Below the pieces are notes generated by a model, which did no database searches, was not told the DNA's origin, and saw nothing but the letters and a program-made list of their open reading frames with translations. Shown here piece by piece: positions 13,801 to 23,103 of a stretch of 64,000 nt of DNA. Position numbers and translations under genes: made by a program. Source of the DNA: Telmatactis stephensoni (lineage: Eukaryota > Cnidaria > Anthozoa > Actiniaria > Isophelliidae); assembly GCA_029948255.1 (NCBI GenBank), contig JALIZF010001645.1, forward strand, positions 464,161 through 528,160, written 5' to 3'. The stretch's first letter is position 1; every line of letters starts with the position of its first letter.

Positions 13801-16800
13801 TATAATATTCATCGAAACATTTTAACCAATCAGAGCGAGCGTAAGATTCAATGACGTCATCTATAGTGTGTACTGTAATCACATATGGTTCTCGACCAAT
13901 CAGAGCGCTCGTAATATACCAACTATTACTGATATAGATTATGATTGCAGTTATTTGGCTACTAGAACGGATGCTAACGTATACCTTTCTCGGTCATTCC
14001 GAATAAGTATATGCTCTCCTTCTTCTTTCATTCATTCACTGTTCGTTTGTTTGTTTGTTTATTTCAGTTCACCCTGGTTCTCTTGTATCAAGCATTCTTT
14101 TCATTTCATTTTTCATTTTCGTTCATTTCATAAATTCATTCATTTGTGTTTCTCATTTAATAATGTATTTTTTAATACATTGACAGATCTCTCAGTGACA
14201 ACCTAATCTCCCATATCAAGTACTCGATGATCTCTGGTCTTAAATCCCTTAAAGGACTGTAAGTAAAACAGAGTTTAGGCATATTTTATAAGACTGCAGC
14301 AAGTAAGCATGTAGAAACAATAGAACAATAGTTTCTTCTAAGTTGTATGATAAGATACAAGCGTGGTTGCAAGATTATAATATAAAATTGCCTGAACTAA
14401 ATCTAACCTCACTAGTCATAGGGCCTTGCTCCAACATCAACTTTTCGTTATTAATCAACTTTGTATTACTTCTATACAAAGCCTATGTATATAGGGCTAG
14501 GTTTAATGGTAGTCAGATGGAAATGAACGGTTTTAAAGCTTATCTTAAATATTACGAAAGGATTGAATATTGTATTGCTGTAACTGAATACAATAATAAG
14601 CATTTCCACCTGGCAAAATTTAATTGTATAAGGAAAGCCCTTTACCAGTAATGTATTGTTTTATGGAAAAACTAAAAAAACAAAAACCGATTCGTAAAAA
14701 AAAAGCTGTTTTAAACCCAACTTATAAAAAAAACCCAGCTGTATAAATAATTTCAGAATAAAGAGTTAAAGACTAAAAATAAAAAAAATAAAAAAAAAGA
14801 CTGCAGCAACCAACCATGCATTTCTCTTATTCCTTCGCAGATACTTGCAACGAAATCGAATTTCACAAATTGACCCCTGGGCTCTTACTCAACTGAAGAA
14901 CTTAGAAACGCTGTAAGTAGATTGGATTTCAGCTTATGCGTCTGCAACTTTGGAAATTAATCAAATTCTGTCCTTCAAATTAATTATGCTTGTATTCTAA
15001 GAGTTTTGTTTGCCTTATTCAGGTATCTATACTCAAATTTCTTGGATAAAGTAACTGAAAATATGTTTGTTGGATTGAACAGCCTGAAATTCCTGTAAGT
15101 ATGTTAAAATAATATGTTTTAGTATGCTACAAAGTTGCGACGTCCACAACATTTGGCAATGAATGGCGGTTGTTAGAGAATACTAAGAACATACACAAGA
15201 TTCTGTCAGTCTAGTCAGCCGTCCTCAGATTCATACTCACTAACACTTTGGTGAAATAAGTGCGCATGCGTGAGATTTCCCGGGCTTACGTGCGTTCGCG
15301 TATTGACCACCGGAAATCCAGCAACGTTTTGTACGGCGCGCATGCGCACAAGTTTGACCTCGGTGACTTCCAGTATAAATAATATAGTTATAAACTTGGG
15401 CCTGATAGATCGTGTATGACCCTTATATATAATGATATTTCTCTTTATCTTATTCAGACATCTTGGAATGAACAATATTCAGTATATCGTCAATGACGCT
15501 TTTGTTGACCTTAGAAAACTTGTCGCACTGTAAGTAATGCGCACGCACGTTGTTGATACTTGGATGCTGTGCGCAAATATTCGCGGGCCCATGACAAACT
15601 AATGATATCAAAAGGATAGTTCTGGGATGTCTTGGAGGTTCGCTCCGTTCTAGTTTCAGTTTATTTAACGAGACCTAAATCTGGACAGGCGTATCTTGGA
15701 ATGACACAAAAATTTAATTGGGGCTGCTCCCAGTCCCTCTCTCGAGTCTTTTCATTTTGACTGACAGGGGTTTGGTAACCGAGACTTTTTACTTAGACAT
15801 GCGTGAGCGTTTGCAATGTTCGTCTATCCCCATACTCAACCATCTGCACAGGAAACTAGACCAGAACTGGAACGATCGAGGTGATTTTAATTTTGCCTCT
15901 ATGGAACTAAACAATATCTAATACTTATTTATACTCTCCTAAAAATTAATTTCGAATATTATTGCTGATCAGTTTTTTTTTTTTTAGATCTTTAGACTCC
16001 AACAAGATCACGACATTGTCACCAAGAACTTTCTCAGGACTTCGACATGTTCGAGATATGTAAGTTTTATTCATGAAGAGCAGTTTTCATATGTACATGT
16101 GAAACGGACTGCAACCATGCCGTGACCGTGTCAGTGCCGTGTTGTTTGCACAAACATTCGAAATTTTTGTCGTAACCGTGCAGTGACCGTGCTGTTTTCA
16201 CAGTCATACGAAATCTACTGTATACCCTCTTAGCTTGTCAACTTTTCTTCGGCCTAGTCTCTCCCGGTCATTCATTGGTCGTACACAAAAAGCAAAGGCA
16301 AAGGCTAATGTTTTACTTCGAAATCGCGGGCAGTGGTTGCCTAGTCTACCGAGCCAAAGGCTCATGTATCAAGCGTTCGAAGGTGCGCCCTCTACCCCCT
16401 CTATCCATCAGTGCTCCGTTTTAAGGGTATTTAAAGCTAATCGAAGCTACACAGAAAGGAAAGAAGTCGAAACAAGGATGTGAAGTACGTCACTGGGGAT
16501 TGAACTCGGGACCTCTCGCACTGAAGGCCGCGCACTAACCAACTGTACCATCCTTGCTCCAGGCACTCCAATTGTATTTTGTTGACAGACATTGATTTTT
16601 CACCTTGACAGGCAGCTGTATTTCAACAACATCACGTTTGTCGCAAAAAACACTTTCGCAGAATTGATAAGATTGAACCGTCTGTAAGTATTCCGAGTGT
16701 TAAAATAGTGAGTTTGGCTGATTTGTTGATGATGACGATGATGATGATGACGACGACGATGATGATGATAATGATGATGAAGGGGCTTGTCTGCTCTCTT

Positions 16801-17019
16801 GAAACAGTATTGCTTTCTGGAACTTATATTAAAACCAGTTATCAAAGTGAACATGGGCTACTAACATGGGTCGTTAGTTCGAGACTGCATTGCTGTCAAT
16901 TCAAGGTGGCAGACTAACTATATGCAGAAGTTATATTATGATGATAATGATGATGATGATGATGATGATTGCTATTTGTTTGTTGATTGATTGATTGATT
17001 GATCGATCGATCGATCGGT

Positions 17020-17099
<80 letters not shown>

Positions 17100-20000
17100 C
17101 TATTTACTTACTTACTTATTTATTTACAGTGTTTGGGACATTCCTGATTTCTTCCGCAACCAAAAACAATATCTAAACGCAACCGGAAATAGTCTACACT
17201 GCGACTGCAATGCATTGTGGTTACGAGACTGGTTACGACGAACCAGGAAAGCAAGTATCACGTGCCAATCGCCGCCAGCATGGAAAGGAGTCTCTTTGAT
17301 ATTACTCAAGGATTCAGATACACAGTGTGGTAAGGATAAAATAAACTCTGGCTCTGTCGTCGTGCACTATGCCGGATCTATTGTTTAAGAAATAAAAAAC
17401 TGGGTTTTTTACTTTTATAAAATAACAAGCGCACAAATTTACCAAAAATTCGAAAAGGTGACGTGAGTGTGTCTGATCTAAGGAATAATTAGGCGAGTGC
17501 TTTCACAGCTCTCGAGTGTTCTCCCAACATCACGTGTTTTGATTAGGCTATCGGACACGGGAAACCGTTTTTTATTTCTTTTATAAAATAACTAACACGC
17601 AAATAGACGAAAAAAGGAAAAAGAAAACACCGGCGAAAAAAACAAATTGACGTGAGCGTGTTTGATACTCTCATCAAACACGGGTTTTTAACCAACCAGA
17701 GCGCGCGTTATACAAGAGTTATATATTTTATAAACTCTGATCAAGCACGGTTTTTGGTTAATCAAAGCGAGCATTATAGAATAGTTATTTTTAACGTACA
17801 ATAACTAGTACATTATCCTTCCTGCTTACTCATTAGCATTAAGGTATGGAGACACCCCTGACGAGCAAGCTCGCAGGAATAAAACCAATGAGTAAGCGAG
17901 AAGGGAGGGTGGGAGGGGCGACTCTGTCTTGCAGCCAACTTCGCGGCAACTGACACTCATGCATAATTAATGTAACCTTAAATAATGCTAATGACGTCAT
18001 CCGGAAGGCTCATGAATATTCATTGAGTTTGAATAAATAAAGAATGTTTAAACGCTTGTCTTCGTTTCAGAAAAAATCGTTGTCAAAGTGACCCCCAAGA
18101 AAGTAACAACTCTAGTGGGTGGTGACATCAAACTTTACTGTCATGTAAAGCCTGGTGCCACGTACACATGGACACTGAATGGTACAGCTGTTCAACTTGA
18201 CACTTACCACACCGTCAATCCAATGGGAACGTTAAGAATTAAAAGTGTCAGCCAAAAAGATATTGGTCGGTATGTGTGTATAGCAACCAACGCTGCTGGC
18301 ACGGCTGCTGACAATGCTGAGATTACCATTGGAGGTGAGTACATAGTGTCCCTTAAAAGGGAGTGCAGCGGTGTATAGAAATCAGAAACTGCCCATGCCA
18401 GAGGACCTAGACGATAATTATTTTGGAAAATTGTTGCCAAGAAAAAGTTCCAAAATCGTGTCGAGAGGGGGCGTGCAATGCAAATTTGTCTAAGGCCTAA
18501 AACTCTCAGTTTTGAGGCTTCCGGGAGGAAAAGCCCTATAGCTAGCAACCGACCATCGTGTTATATACGAACACAAATGATAAACTTACAATATTTATAA
18601 CGCTGATATATTTATCGTTTCTTATTACGCAGTAAGACCATCATTCACCATTCTACCCAGTGGCGTAGACTTAGAAGACCCACTCGAACCAGTCATCTTC
18701 AGATGTAGCGCCACAGGTATCCCGAAACCCAAGATAACATGGTTCAAAGACAACCTTGAAATACGTCCCTCGGCTTCAGAAGATAGTTCTGAGTTTCAGC
18801 TTTCTTCAGACGGAGGTCTTGTATTCAGCGGTAAAAGGCACCATATAACAAAAGAGGGAAATCTTATTATTCTGAGTCCACGCGAGGAAGATGAGGGACC
18901 TTACACATGCGTGGCTGAGAATAGTTTAGCCAAGACGTCTTACCGAACAAACCTTTATGTGGATATGAGTAAGTAACAGAATTCTTTACACGCCGAATTA
19001 CTTCGTTTTTCTTTCAAAAACGTTTGGTTCAATAGCACGCGAAGGATCGATGCAACAATGGCGAACAAAGCGTAAAGCCCGACGAATTTTCACAACTCGC
19101 CCCAATATTACGCGCAGCCAATTATTCTAAAAACCCGTCGATTTTACTGAGTCTGGAGGGAGAAGTTGGAATACTCGTAGTCAAGTAACGCATTTATTTC
19201 GCGTACATTAACAAGGCGACAATCATTTATAGGGGAGGGCCAACAGTTGAAGGAGAAGCTACAGAGCAAATTGTAGGAGTAACACCCTTTCATATTGCAA
19301 CAATTCGAAATAACTTTCGTCGCGAATTTCATGACAAGAGTGAAGCTAGCTCTTCATATCTGTCTTCTATAAATGGAATAAATGGAATTCCTTGTATGCG
19401 TCTTCTATAAAGGGGAGTCTCTACGCAATCATTTTAAAAGCTGCAAGATGGTATGAAAATATTATATTCCACCTAAGAGAGCGCGCAGAGAGTCATTTTT
19501 GTGCAAAAGAAAGGAAAACGTTTTCAACATATTTTTAGATATGAAAATGTTGCGCCAGTACGCACGCAGAAGTAGCATATGGTTAGCAGTGACGTAACTA
19601 CCTATACTATACAGTGACGTAACTACCTATACAAGTACCTATACGTTTATACGCGCACTTGTACCGCAGACACTAGAACAGTCTGAGTCATTTAATTGGA
19701 GCTAGAATATATCGGACATATGAGCTCAAATCAGCCTAAAAAGAAAGATACAAAACAAAGACGGAGCCAGGAAAAATGTTTTGCAAGTATTGAATATTTA
19801 TGTAGCATACAGTGCTGGGCAGGTCTGCAACTGCTTGCAGTTCAACAATAAAGGGCAGTGTTACCAGTGCAACACAACCCCTAGTCCAGACGCTGGGCCC
19901 TCCTTCGCTGCTCCTCTTTTTTATTTCAGGAAGACCAAATAAAAATAAAGAGGAGCGGCGAAGGAGGATCCAGCGTCTGGACTACACAACCCCGTGCATA

Positions 20001-21060
20001 TATGGGATGGAAAGTTCTTTAATGCATGTTAGGTCAATCACACGTTTAATCTGCTAATATTTTGTATTCCAGGTTCCAAATGTTTGTATGGTTGTAACAT
20101 TGGAGGGGTTTGTCAGCCATCACAATACAAGTGTGTTTGTACTAAAGGATTTCACAAAGAGGGAAATAACTGCGTCAAAGGTCTCATTAGAATATTAACT
20201 TCGTGCACTGTAAAAAATTCTGGAGCTTGATTGGCTCATCTGCGTGCAATAATAGCCAATAACGCATGCCTTAAATGGAATATTGAGTAAACATTTCCCA
20301 CTCCTTGCCTAACCTATTACCAAATGCCAGCTTTTCAGTGTAATGGTCGAGTGCGAGCGATTGTGGACAAATTGCAATATGTTCGGAGCTAAGACTCAAT
20401 GGAAATAAAACGATGCCTCCAATCTTATCCTGGAACATCGTTTTCAATTGCTTTCCACGCGAAAAATCTCTGTTAGAGCGCTTCCGGTCGGCGCCATCAC
20501 ATCCAATACGGGTTTCCGCATTTCTGAAAGGGTTTTTTTTCTTAATGAATACGTGTTTAATTTCATTTTCAGATAAAGTACCCACCACTCTACCACCTAC
20601 AACGCGATCAGTCTCGGGAACAGTCTCGGGATCAGGTTCGGGAGACGGGTCTGGAAGTGGAGGACAAACTGGTGGCTCAGGAAGTGGGCCAGATATCAGT
20701 GGGGAGGGGTCAGGTGGAGTAGACCAGGGTTCCGCTGACGGTTCTAGAGTGACTCCTAGACCTTCTGTCAATACCAACAAACCACCAATCGACCAAGAAC
20801 AATCTGGCGATGAGATTCCAACACATTCTACTACACGTGCCAGCTATCATACTCATAAACCAACACGTCAAACAAGAAGAAGACCTACTACAACTCAGAT
20901 CATCAATATCGACGGAGAAACTTCCGGTAGTGGTTCTTCGAAAAGCGATGGAAGCGGAAGTGGTGATGGTAGTCATAGTGGAAGCGGAAGCGGAAGTGGA
21001 GAAACTGCTGATGGTGTGATCATTCAAGGATTCAGATCAGGTACAGGTCGTCACTTGTAA
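4656..21060 (+). CDS. Secreted LRR-Ig-EGF protein with Ser-Gly-rich tail (19 exons)
   Basis: Spliced model, 849 aa: 4656-4873, 7088-7159, 8490-8561, 8807-8878, 10225-10296, 10771-10842, 12021-12092, 12819-12890, 14187-14258, 14841-14912, 15023-15094, 15458-15529, 15988-16059, 16612-16683, 17130-17329, 18071-18334, 18633-18968, 20073-20180, 20573-21060. All junctions are GT-AG and phases agree throughout. Order: signal peptide, LRRNT (to about 72), 13 LRRs (73-385), LRRCT (386-451), Ig (452-539), Ig (540-651), EGF-like (652-687), Ser-Gly-rich tail (688-849). No transmembrane helix is visible after the signal peptide, so a secreted extracellular-matrix protein is likely. The LRR-Ig order recalls peroxidasin and LRIG proteins, but there is no peroxidase domain or membrane anchor, and I cannot give a one-to-one ortholog. 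An AATAAA lies 60 bases after the stop. The start is the ATG at 4656; the in-frame GTG at 4617 is not a plausible start. Confidence 0.85.
5591..5870. repeat. Perfect (TTCTC)56 microsatellite
   Basis: 280 bases of uninterrupted TTCTC in intron 1, a pure purine/pyrimidine strand bias. The long open frames through it on both strands (poly LLFSS and REEKR) are artefacts of a 5-base unit that lacks stop codons. Confidence 0.98.
7088..16683 (+). CDS. Exons 2-14: thirteen 72-nt LRR exons
   Basis: Each of the 13 exons is exactly 72 nt and supplies one 24-residue leucine-rich repeat of the extracellular type, with the pattern N-x-I/L followed by F at mid-repeat and L-x-x-L near the end. Every exon begins with the last base of a codon and ends with the first two bases of the next, most often splitting Leu as CT|G or TT|A. 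Donors are GTAAGT or GTGAGT. Removing any exon would keep the frame. The introns range from about 110 to 3,000 bases and carry microsatellites, a LINE fragment, a SINE and several MITEs. Confidence 0.9.
7172..7310. repeat. Purine-rich GAAA/GGAA low-complexity tract
   Basis: Mixed GAAA, GGAA and GAAAA units just after the donor of exon 2. No coding or structural signal beyond the strand bias. Confidence 0.85.
8592..8720. repeat. Perfect (CTC)43 trinucleotide repeat
   Basis: 129 bases of CTC/GAG about 30 bases after the donor of exon 3 and about 85 bases before exon 4. It occupies half of a short intron. A minus-strand frame reading poly-Arg is a repeat artefact. Confidence 0.98.
9702..10145. 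mobile_element. TTAA-flanked MITE (piggyBac-type target)
   Basis: A 444-base non-coding element has inverted termini AGTGCCCCTAACCCCTAAAT and its complement at the other end. TTAA is duplicated exactly at both edges (9698-9701 and 10146-10149). Subterminal arms also pair, including AAGCATTTGAA and CATTTGCA/TGCAAATGAGATGACGT blocks. TTAA target duplication is the hallmark of piggyBac-like transposases, so this is probably a non-autonomous relative. Confidence 0.85.
10863..11163. mobile_element. MITE family with TTACTGCAATTTT termini, copy 1
   Basis: The element starts TTACTGCAATTTTCA and ends in the reverse complement TTGCAGTAA. A second copy of the same length lies at 60196-60495, sharing CTTCAAACAGTCCGTTGG, GCTTCCGCCCACTTCAAAC and ATCCCTAAAAACC. 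It lies in the intron after exon 6 of the LRR gene. Confidence 0.8.
11370..11490. repeat. Interrupted (CTGT/CAGT)n microsatellite
   Basis: Tetranucleotide repeat of CTGT with internal CAGT and CTGC variants. The two overlapping LSVCLSV frames are repeat artefacts. Confidence 0.95.
12325..12617. mobile_element. Fold-back MITE with arms of about 120 bases
   Basis: The left arm (from ACAGTCATTTCAGAAAACG) and the right arm (ending CGTTTTCTGAAATGACTGT) pair almost continuously around a spacer of roughly 45 bases. The innermost pairing is at CATGACTAATTAGATATGCA. It contains no frame. A degraded relative with the same TAGGCTTGA and CGACGACA blocks occurs near 41165-41250. Confidence 0.85.
13598..13925 (-). 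mobile_element. MITE family with CTGATTGGTTG repeats, copy 1
   Basis: Reverse-oriented copy of the elements at 43241-43578 and 63639-63960. Each has two direct subterminal copies of a CGCTCTGATTGGT-like motif and an internal hairpin whose arms carry GACGTCAAAATGTGG and CCACATTTTGACGTC. Non-coding. Confidence 0.8.
14303..14796 (+). mobile_element. 5'-truncated LINE insertion with poly-A tail and target duplication
   Basis: The insert ends in an A-rich tail (14776-14796) and is flanked by a 13-base direct repeat AAGACTGCAGCAA (14290-14302 and 14797-14809). That is the signature of target-primed reverse transcription. The frame at 14343-14651 contains LLINFVLLLYKAYVYRARFN and a K/Y-rich end, resembling the extreme C-terminus of non-LTR retrotransposon reverse-transcriptase proteins. 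The rest of the ORF is missing. It sits in the intron between LRR exons 9 and 10. Confidence 0.8.
16080..16219. mobile_element. Degraded member of the TTTCGTATGAG hairpin family
   Basis: Shares the internal GTGACCGTG, CCATGCCGTGACCGTG and ACATTCGAAATTTT blocks with 28472-28618 and 44459-44592, and has weak complementary ends (GTTTTCATATG and CATACGAAATC). Boundaries are approximate. Confidence 0.45.
16381..16560 (-). mobile_element. tRNA-derived SINE, copy 2
   Basis: Read on the minus strand, it starts GGAGCAAGGATGG and has an A-box-like GTTGGTTAGTGCG, a B-box-like GAGTTCAATCCCC, then the family body CTTCTTTCCTTTCTGTGTAGC and AGCTTTAAATACCC. It lies about 50 bases before LRR exon 14 in antisense orientation. 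Confidence 0.8.
16982..17127. repeat. (TTGA)n then (TTTA/CTTA)n microsatellite abutting an acceptor
   Basis: About 115 bases of TTGA with a short TCGA interruption, then TTTA and CTTA units running directly into the acceptor of the LRRCT exon. The repeat may form part of the polypyrimidine region of that splice site. Confidence 0.9.
17130..17329 (+). CDS. Exon 15: LRR C-terminal cap (LRRCT)
   Basis: The translation contains LHCDCNALWLRDWL followed by TCQSPP and a final QCG. This is the CxC...C...C pattern of an LRRCT domain with its W-L-x-x-W-L helix. The 200-nt exon closes the solenoid and ends in phase 1, which is the phase of every later junction in this gene. The acceptor lies directly after a long TTGA/TTTA microsatellite. 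Confidence 0.9.
18071..18334 (+). CDS. Exon 16: Ig domain 1 (I-set type)
   Basis: One 264-nt exon encodes a whole Ig domain. Visible hallmarks are the first Cys in LYCHV, the core Trp in YTWTLNG, the D-x-G-x-Y-x-C motif as DIGRYVC, and NAAGTA after it. Both ends are phase 1, typical of shuffled extracellular domains. The domain is at the short end of the I-set range. Confidence 0.9.
18633..18968 (+). CDS. Exon 17: Ig domain 2
   Basis: One 336-nt phase 1-1 exon encodes a second Ig domain. FRCSATGIPKPKITWFKD gives the first Cys and Trp, and DEGPYTCVAENS gives the second Cys. It carries an insert of about 25 residues, rich in Ser and Asp/Glu, between the C and E strands, which makes it longer than domain 1. 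The donor is AGTAAGT at 18969. Confidence 0.9.
19587..19640. repeat. Short tandem duplication
   Basis: The block CAGTGACGTAACTACCTATA occurs twice in direct succession, followed by a partial third unit (GTACCTATAC). Intronic. Confidence 0.85.
19883..19983. mobile_element. Short perfect-ended hairpin element
   Basis: The ends AGTCCAGACGCTGG and CCAGCGTCTGGACT are exact complements. Pairing continues inward through CTCCTTCGC and GCGAAGGAG to a small loop. Length is 101 bases, 90 bases before the EGF exon. Confidence 0.75.
20073..20180 (+). CDS. Exon 18: EGF-like domain
   Basis: A 108-nt exon encodes about 36 residues with six cysteines in EGF spacing (C-x4-C-x5-C-x6-C-x-C-x10-C). Landmarks are CNIGGVC and KCVCTKGF. 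Phase is 1-1. The donor would be GTCTCA at 20181, which is weak, but frame and phase fit exons 17 and 19 exactly and the polypyrimidine-AG acceptor is normal. The exon could be optional. Confidence 0.8.
20573..21060 (+). CDS. Exon 19: Ser-Gly-rich tail, putative GAG attachment region
   Basis: The last 162 residues are of low complexity. Two blocks of Ser-Gly dipeptides (examples SGSGSGDGSGSG and SHSGSGSGSG) have acidic residues close by and flank a Thr/Pro/Arg-rich linker. Clustered Ser-Gly near acids is the known acceptor context for xylosylation and glycosaminoglycan chains, so this looks like a proteoglycan core segment. That role is inferred. A possible donor (CAGGTACAG near 21035) could join another exon, but the stop at 21058 followed by AATAAA at 21120 supports this end. 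Confidence 0.75.
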
Positions 21061-21119
21061 ATACAATATATATCCTGGACAAACTCTTTTAATTACAATG
21101 CCATTTTCTCCACTGTAGG

Positions 21120-21125
21120 AATAAA
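21120..21125 (+). terminator. Polyadenylation signal AATAAA of the LRR-Ig-EGF gene
   Basis: A canonical AATAAA lies 60 bases after the stop codon at 21058-21060. No other coding exon was found downstream, so it is a good candidate for the 3' end. Confidence 0.55.
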
Positions 21126-22109
21126 GTAGCCTGTGTGGCCAGCTCTCAGAGAGGGGGAGGAGGCAGAAAGGAGAGTGGGACTGGGGGAAAGGGAAAAAGA
21201 GGCAAAGGAGTGGCCCTTGTTTCCTTTCCCTCTTCCCCCTCCATTCCCCCTCCCCTCCCCTCCCCCATTTGATGTTGACAATATTTTGGCTCTATTTTAG
21301 AGTCATAATCATTAATTCTTATAAATGAAATGTGGGTTAATGACTAAACCAAAGTTTTGGTTTATTACAGAGTGTTTGATGTCGAGAATATTTTGGCATA
21401 ATCAATAGTTCTTATAAATGAAATGTGGATTTTAAAATGGGATGAAACTCGGTTAAACTTATTAGTATATGGCTCCTATAATTGCAAGTAAAATTGTGAG
21501 TAAATGACGTCATTTACTTAAACCCATTGTTTTCTTGGCTTTTAAATCCAAATTTCTCGCTGATAATGAGCTTGACATGCAGAAGTTTTGAGAAAGTAAT
21601 TCTTCATATAGCCTCCATTGCAGATGTCTTTTGTAGTTCGCCACAAAAGACGTCTGCAACAGAGGCTATTCTTCATAATATGTATTTACAGTCATCATTG
21701 AGTTACTTTAACAAGGCATAATCAATTTCCAATTTTGACCAATTTTCATTGCCGTCCCCCTCTACATAATTTTTGTGGAATTTTTTTCTGACTCACCATT
21801 GTTTTTATAGGAAAGCTTAAAGATATTGAAGATGAACTCCCTGTTCCAGCTCCTCCTCCTACATAATGAATTCTTACTGAATTGACATGATGCATGCAAA
21901 GCCATAAATGAGGAAGACTCAACTATTGGAATGAGACAAAAGCCAGACAAGTTTAGCAAGCACAGGCCAGTCTTATAATTTCTTAGTTTTGATACAATGC
22001 AGTAGTTATTGTAAGAACAGACACTCAAGACTTAGAGTGATCACACTAAACCCGTGCAAAAGTATTAACTAACTAGTGCAAAATAATAGGATTGGAAAGG
22101 AAGGATTTG
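21126..22109. other. Intergenic, no gene seen; local direct duplication
   Basis: A diverged direct duplication pairs about 21268-21345 with 21377-21435 (shared AATATTTTGGC, TTCTTATAAATGAAATGTGG). A short hairpin at about 21604-21664 is built on GCAGATGTCTTTTGT and ACAAAAGACGTCTGC. No exon is supported. Confidence 0.6.
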
Positions 22110-22420
22110 CATAGCTGCCAACCCTCCCGGATAATCCGGGAGTCTCCAGATTTTGGGCCTCGTCTCCCGGTCTCCCGGATAAAGACCTAAATCTCCCGGA
22201 TAATCGCTCGAATCCTAAAATCGCCGCCATTTTATCTGAAATAGCGTCAATCTTTCTTGAAATATTGTCTTTCAACCCCCCCCCCCCCCCCCCACTGAGT
22301 GTGAAAATTGACCCAATTGGCCCCCCCCCCCCCCCCCCCCCACTGAACGTGAAAATCGACCCAATTGTAAGGGGAAAATTCGATCTCCAGATACAAAAGC
22401 CTTGGGGGTTGGCAGCTATG
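22110..22420. mobile_element. TIR element with GATTTG target duplication and two poly-C tracts
   Basis: Ends are CATAGCTGCCAACCC and GGGTTGGCAGCTATG. GATTTG is repeated at both flanks (22104-22109 and 22421-22426). Inside are CCCGGATAATCCGGGAG palindromes and two C-runs of about 20 bases (near 22276 and 22321), each followed by CACTGAxxGTGAAAATxGACCCAATTG, so the tract with its tail is itself duplicated. Confidence 0.8.
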
Positions 22421-22426
22421 GATTTG

Positions 22427-23103
22427 GGACTTTTATAGTACTATTTAGATTTTGTACTTTTTCACAGGTTAAGACTAACTAACTAACTGGATACTTTAAT
22501 ATCTAGGAAATACAATGATAGTTTTGTTTTGGAAGATTGTCATGTTTTTTAAAGAAATTAAGTATTAAAAGTATTTGTAAATATAAAGAGCCATGTTATG
22601 GTGCAAGTATCTGGATTGTTCAATACCAGGTTCCTGATTTTGAGATGGTCTTTTACAGCAGAAGACTGCTGACCATGTCAAAATCAGGCTAGTTCCCACT
22701 CCTTGTAAAACAAAATCCCCCACCTTTTCAGACCAAATTACACTTTTCACTGACATGCTAAAAAATGTAAAAGTGCAAAAATTAATATTTGAAGTAATGT
22801 AATTTAATAACTGAATGAAGATGTGGGCATGACAACAGGTAACCCAAATTTATAAAACATTTTTGTGTTAAATTTCAAAATTCCCAGACTTTTGGACTGC
22901 TTTTACAGTTTCCCTGATTGATTTATAAAATTCCCTGACAATTTTCTGACCATGCATTTTTTTCTGATTTCCCCACCTTTTCAAGGAGAGTGGGAACATT
23001 CAATATTCCTTAAGCACACACATATTAATACAGGAAACCCGTTACAACAAAATGTCACTTCCTGTAGTTTGGGGTGGTTATATAGGTATATATTCTCACT
23101 GCA
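22427..23103. other. Intergenic, no gene seen
   Basis: AT-rich sequence with several words recurring in both orientations (for example CTGACCATG and CCACCTTTTCA), which suggests old repeat remains. No credible exon. Confidence 0.55.

Noticed and set aside
14343..14651. Possible independent small gene
   Set aside because: It lies inside an insertion with poly-A tail and 13-base target duplication and looks like a LINE C-terminal remnant.
20271..20780. 169-aa minus-strand frame rich in Pro/Asp/Glu
   Set aside because: Antisense shadow of the Ser-Gly-coding exon 19; its composition mirrors the sense repeats.
20810..21027. Alternative frames over the Ser-Gly tail
   Set aside because: Both are shadows of the low-complexity sense exon, and the sense frame is fixed by phase with exon 18.
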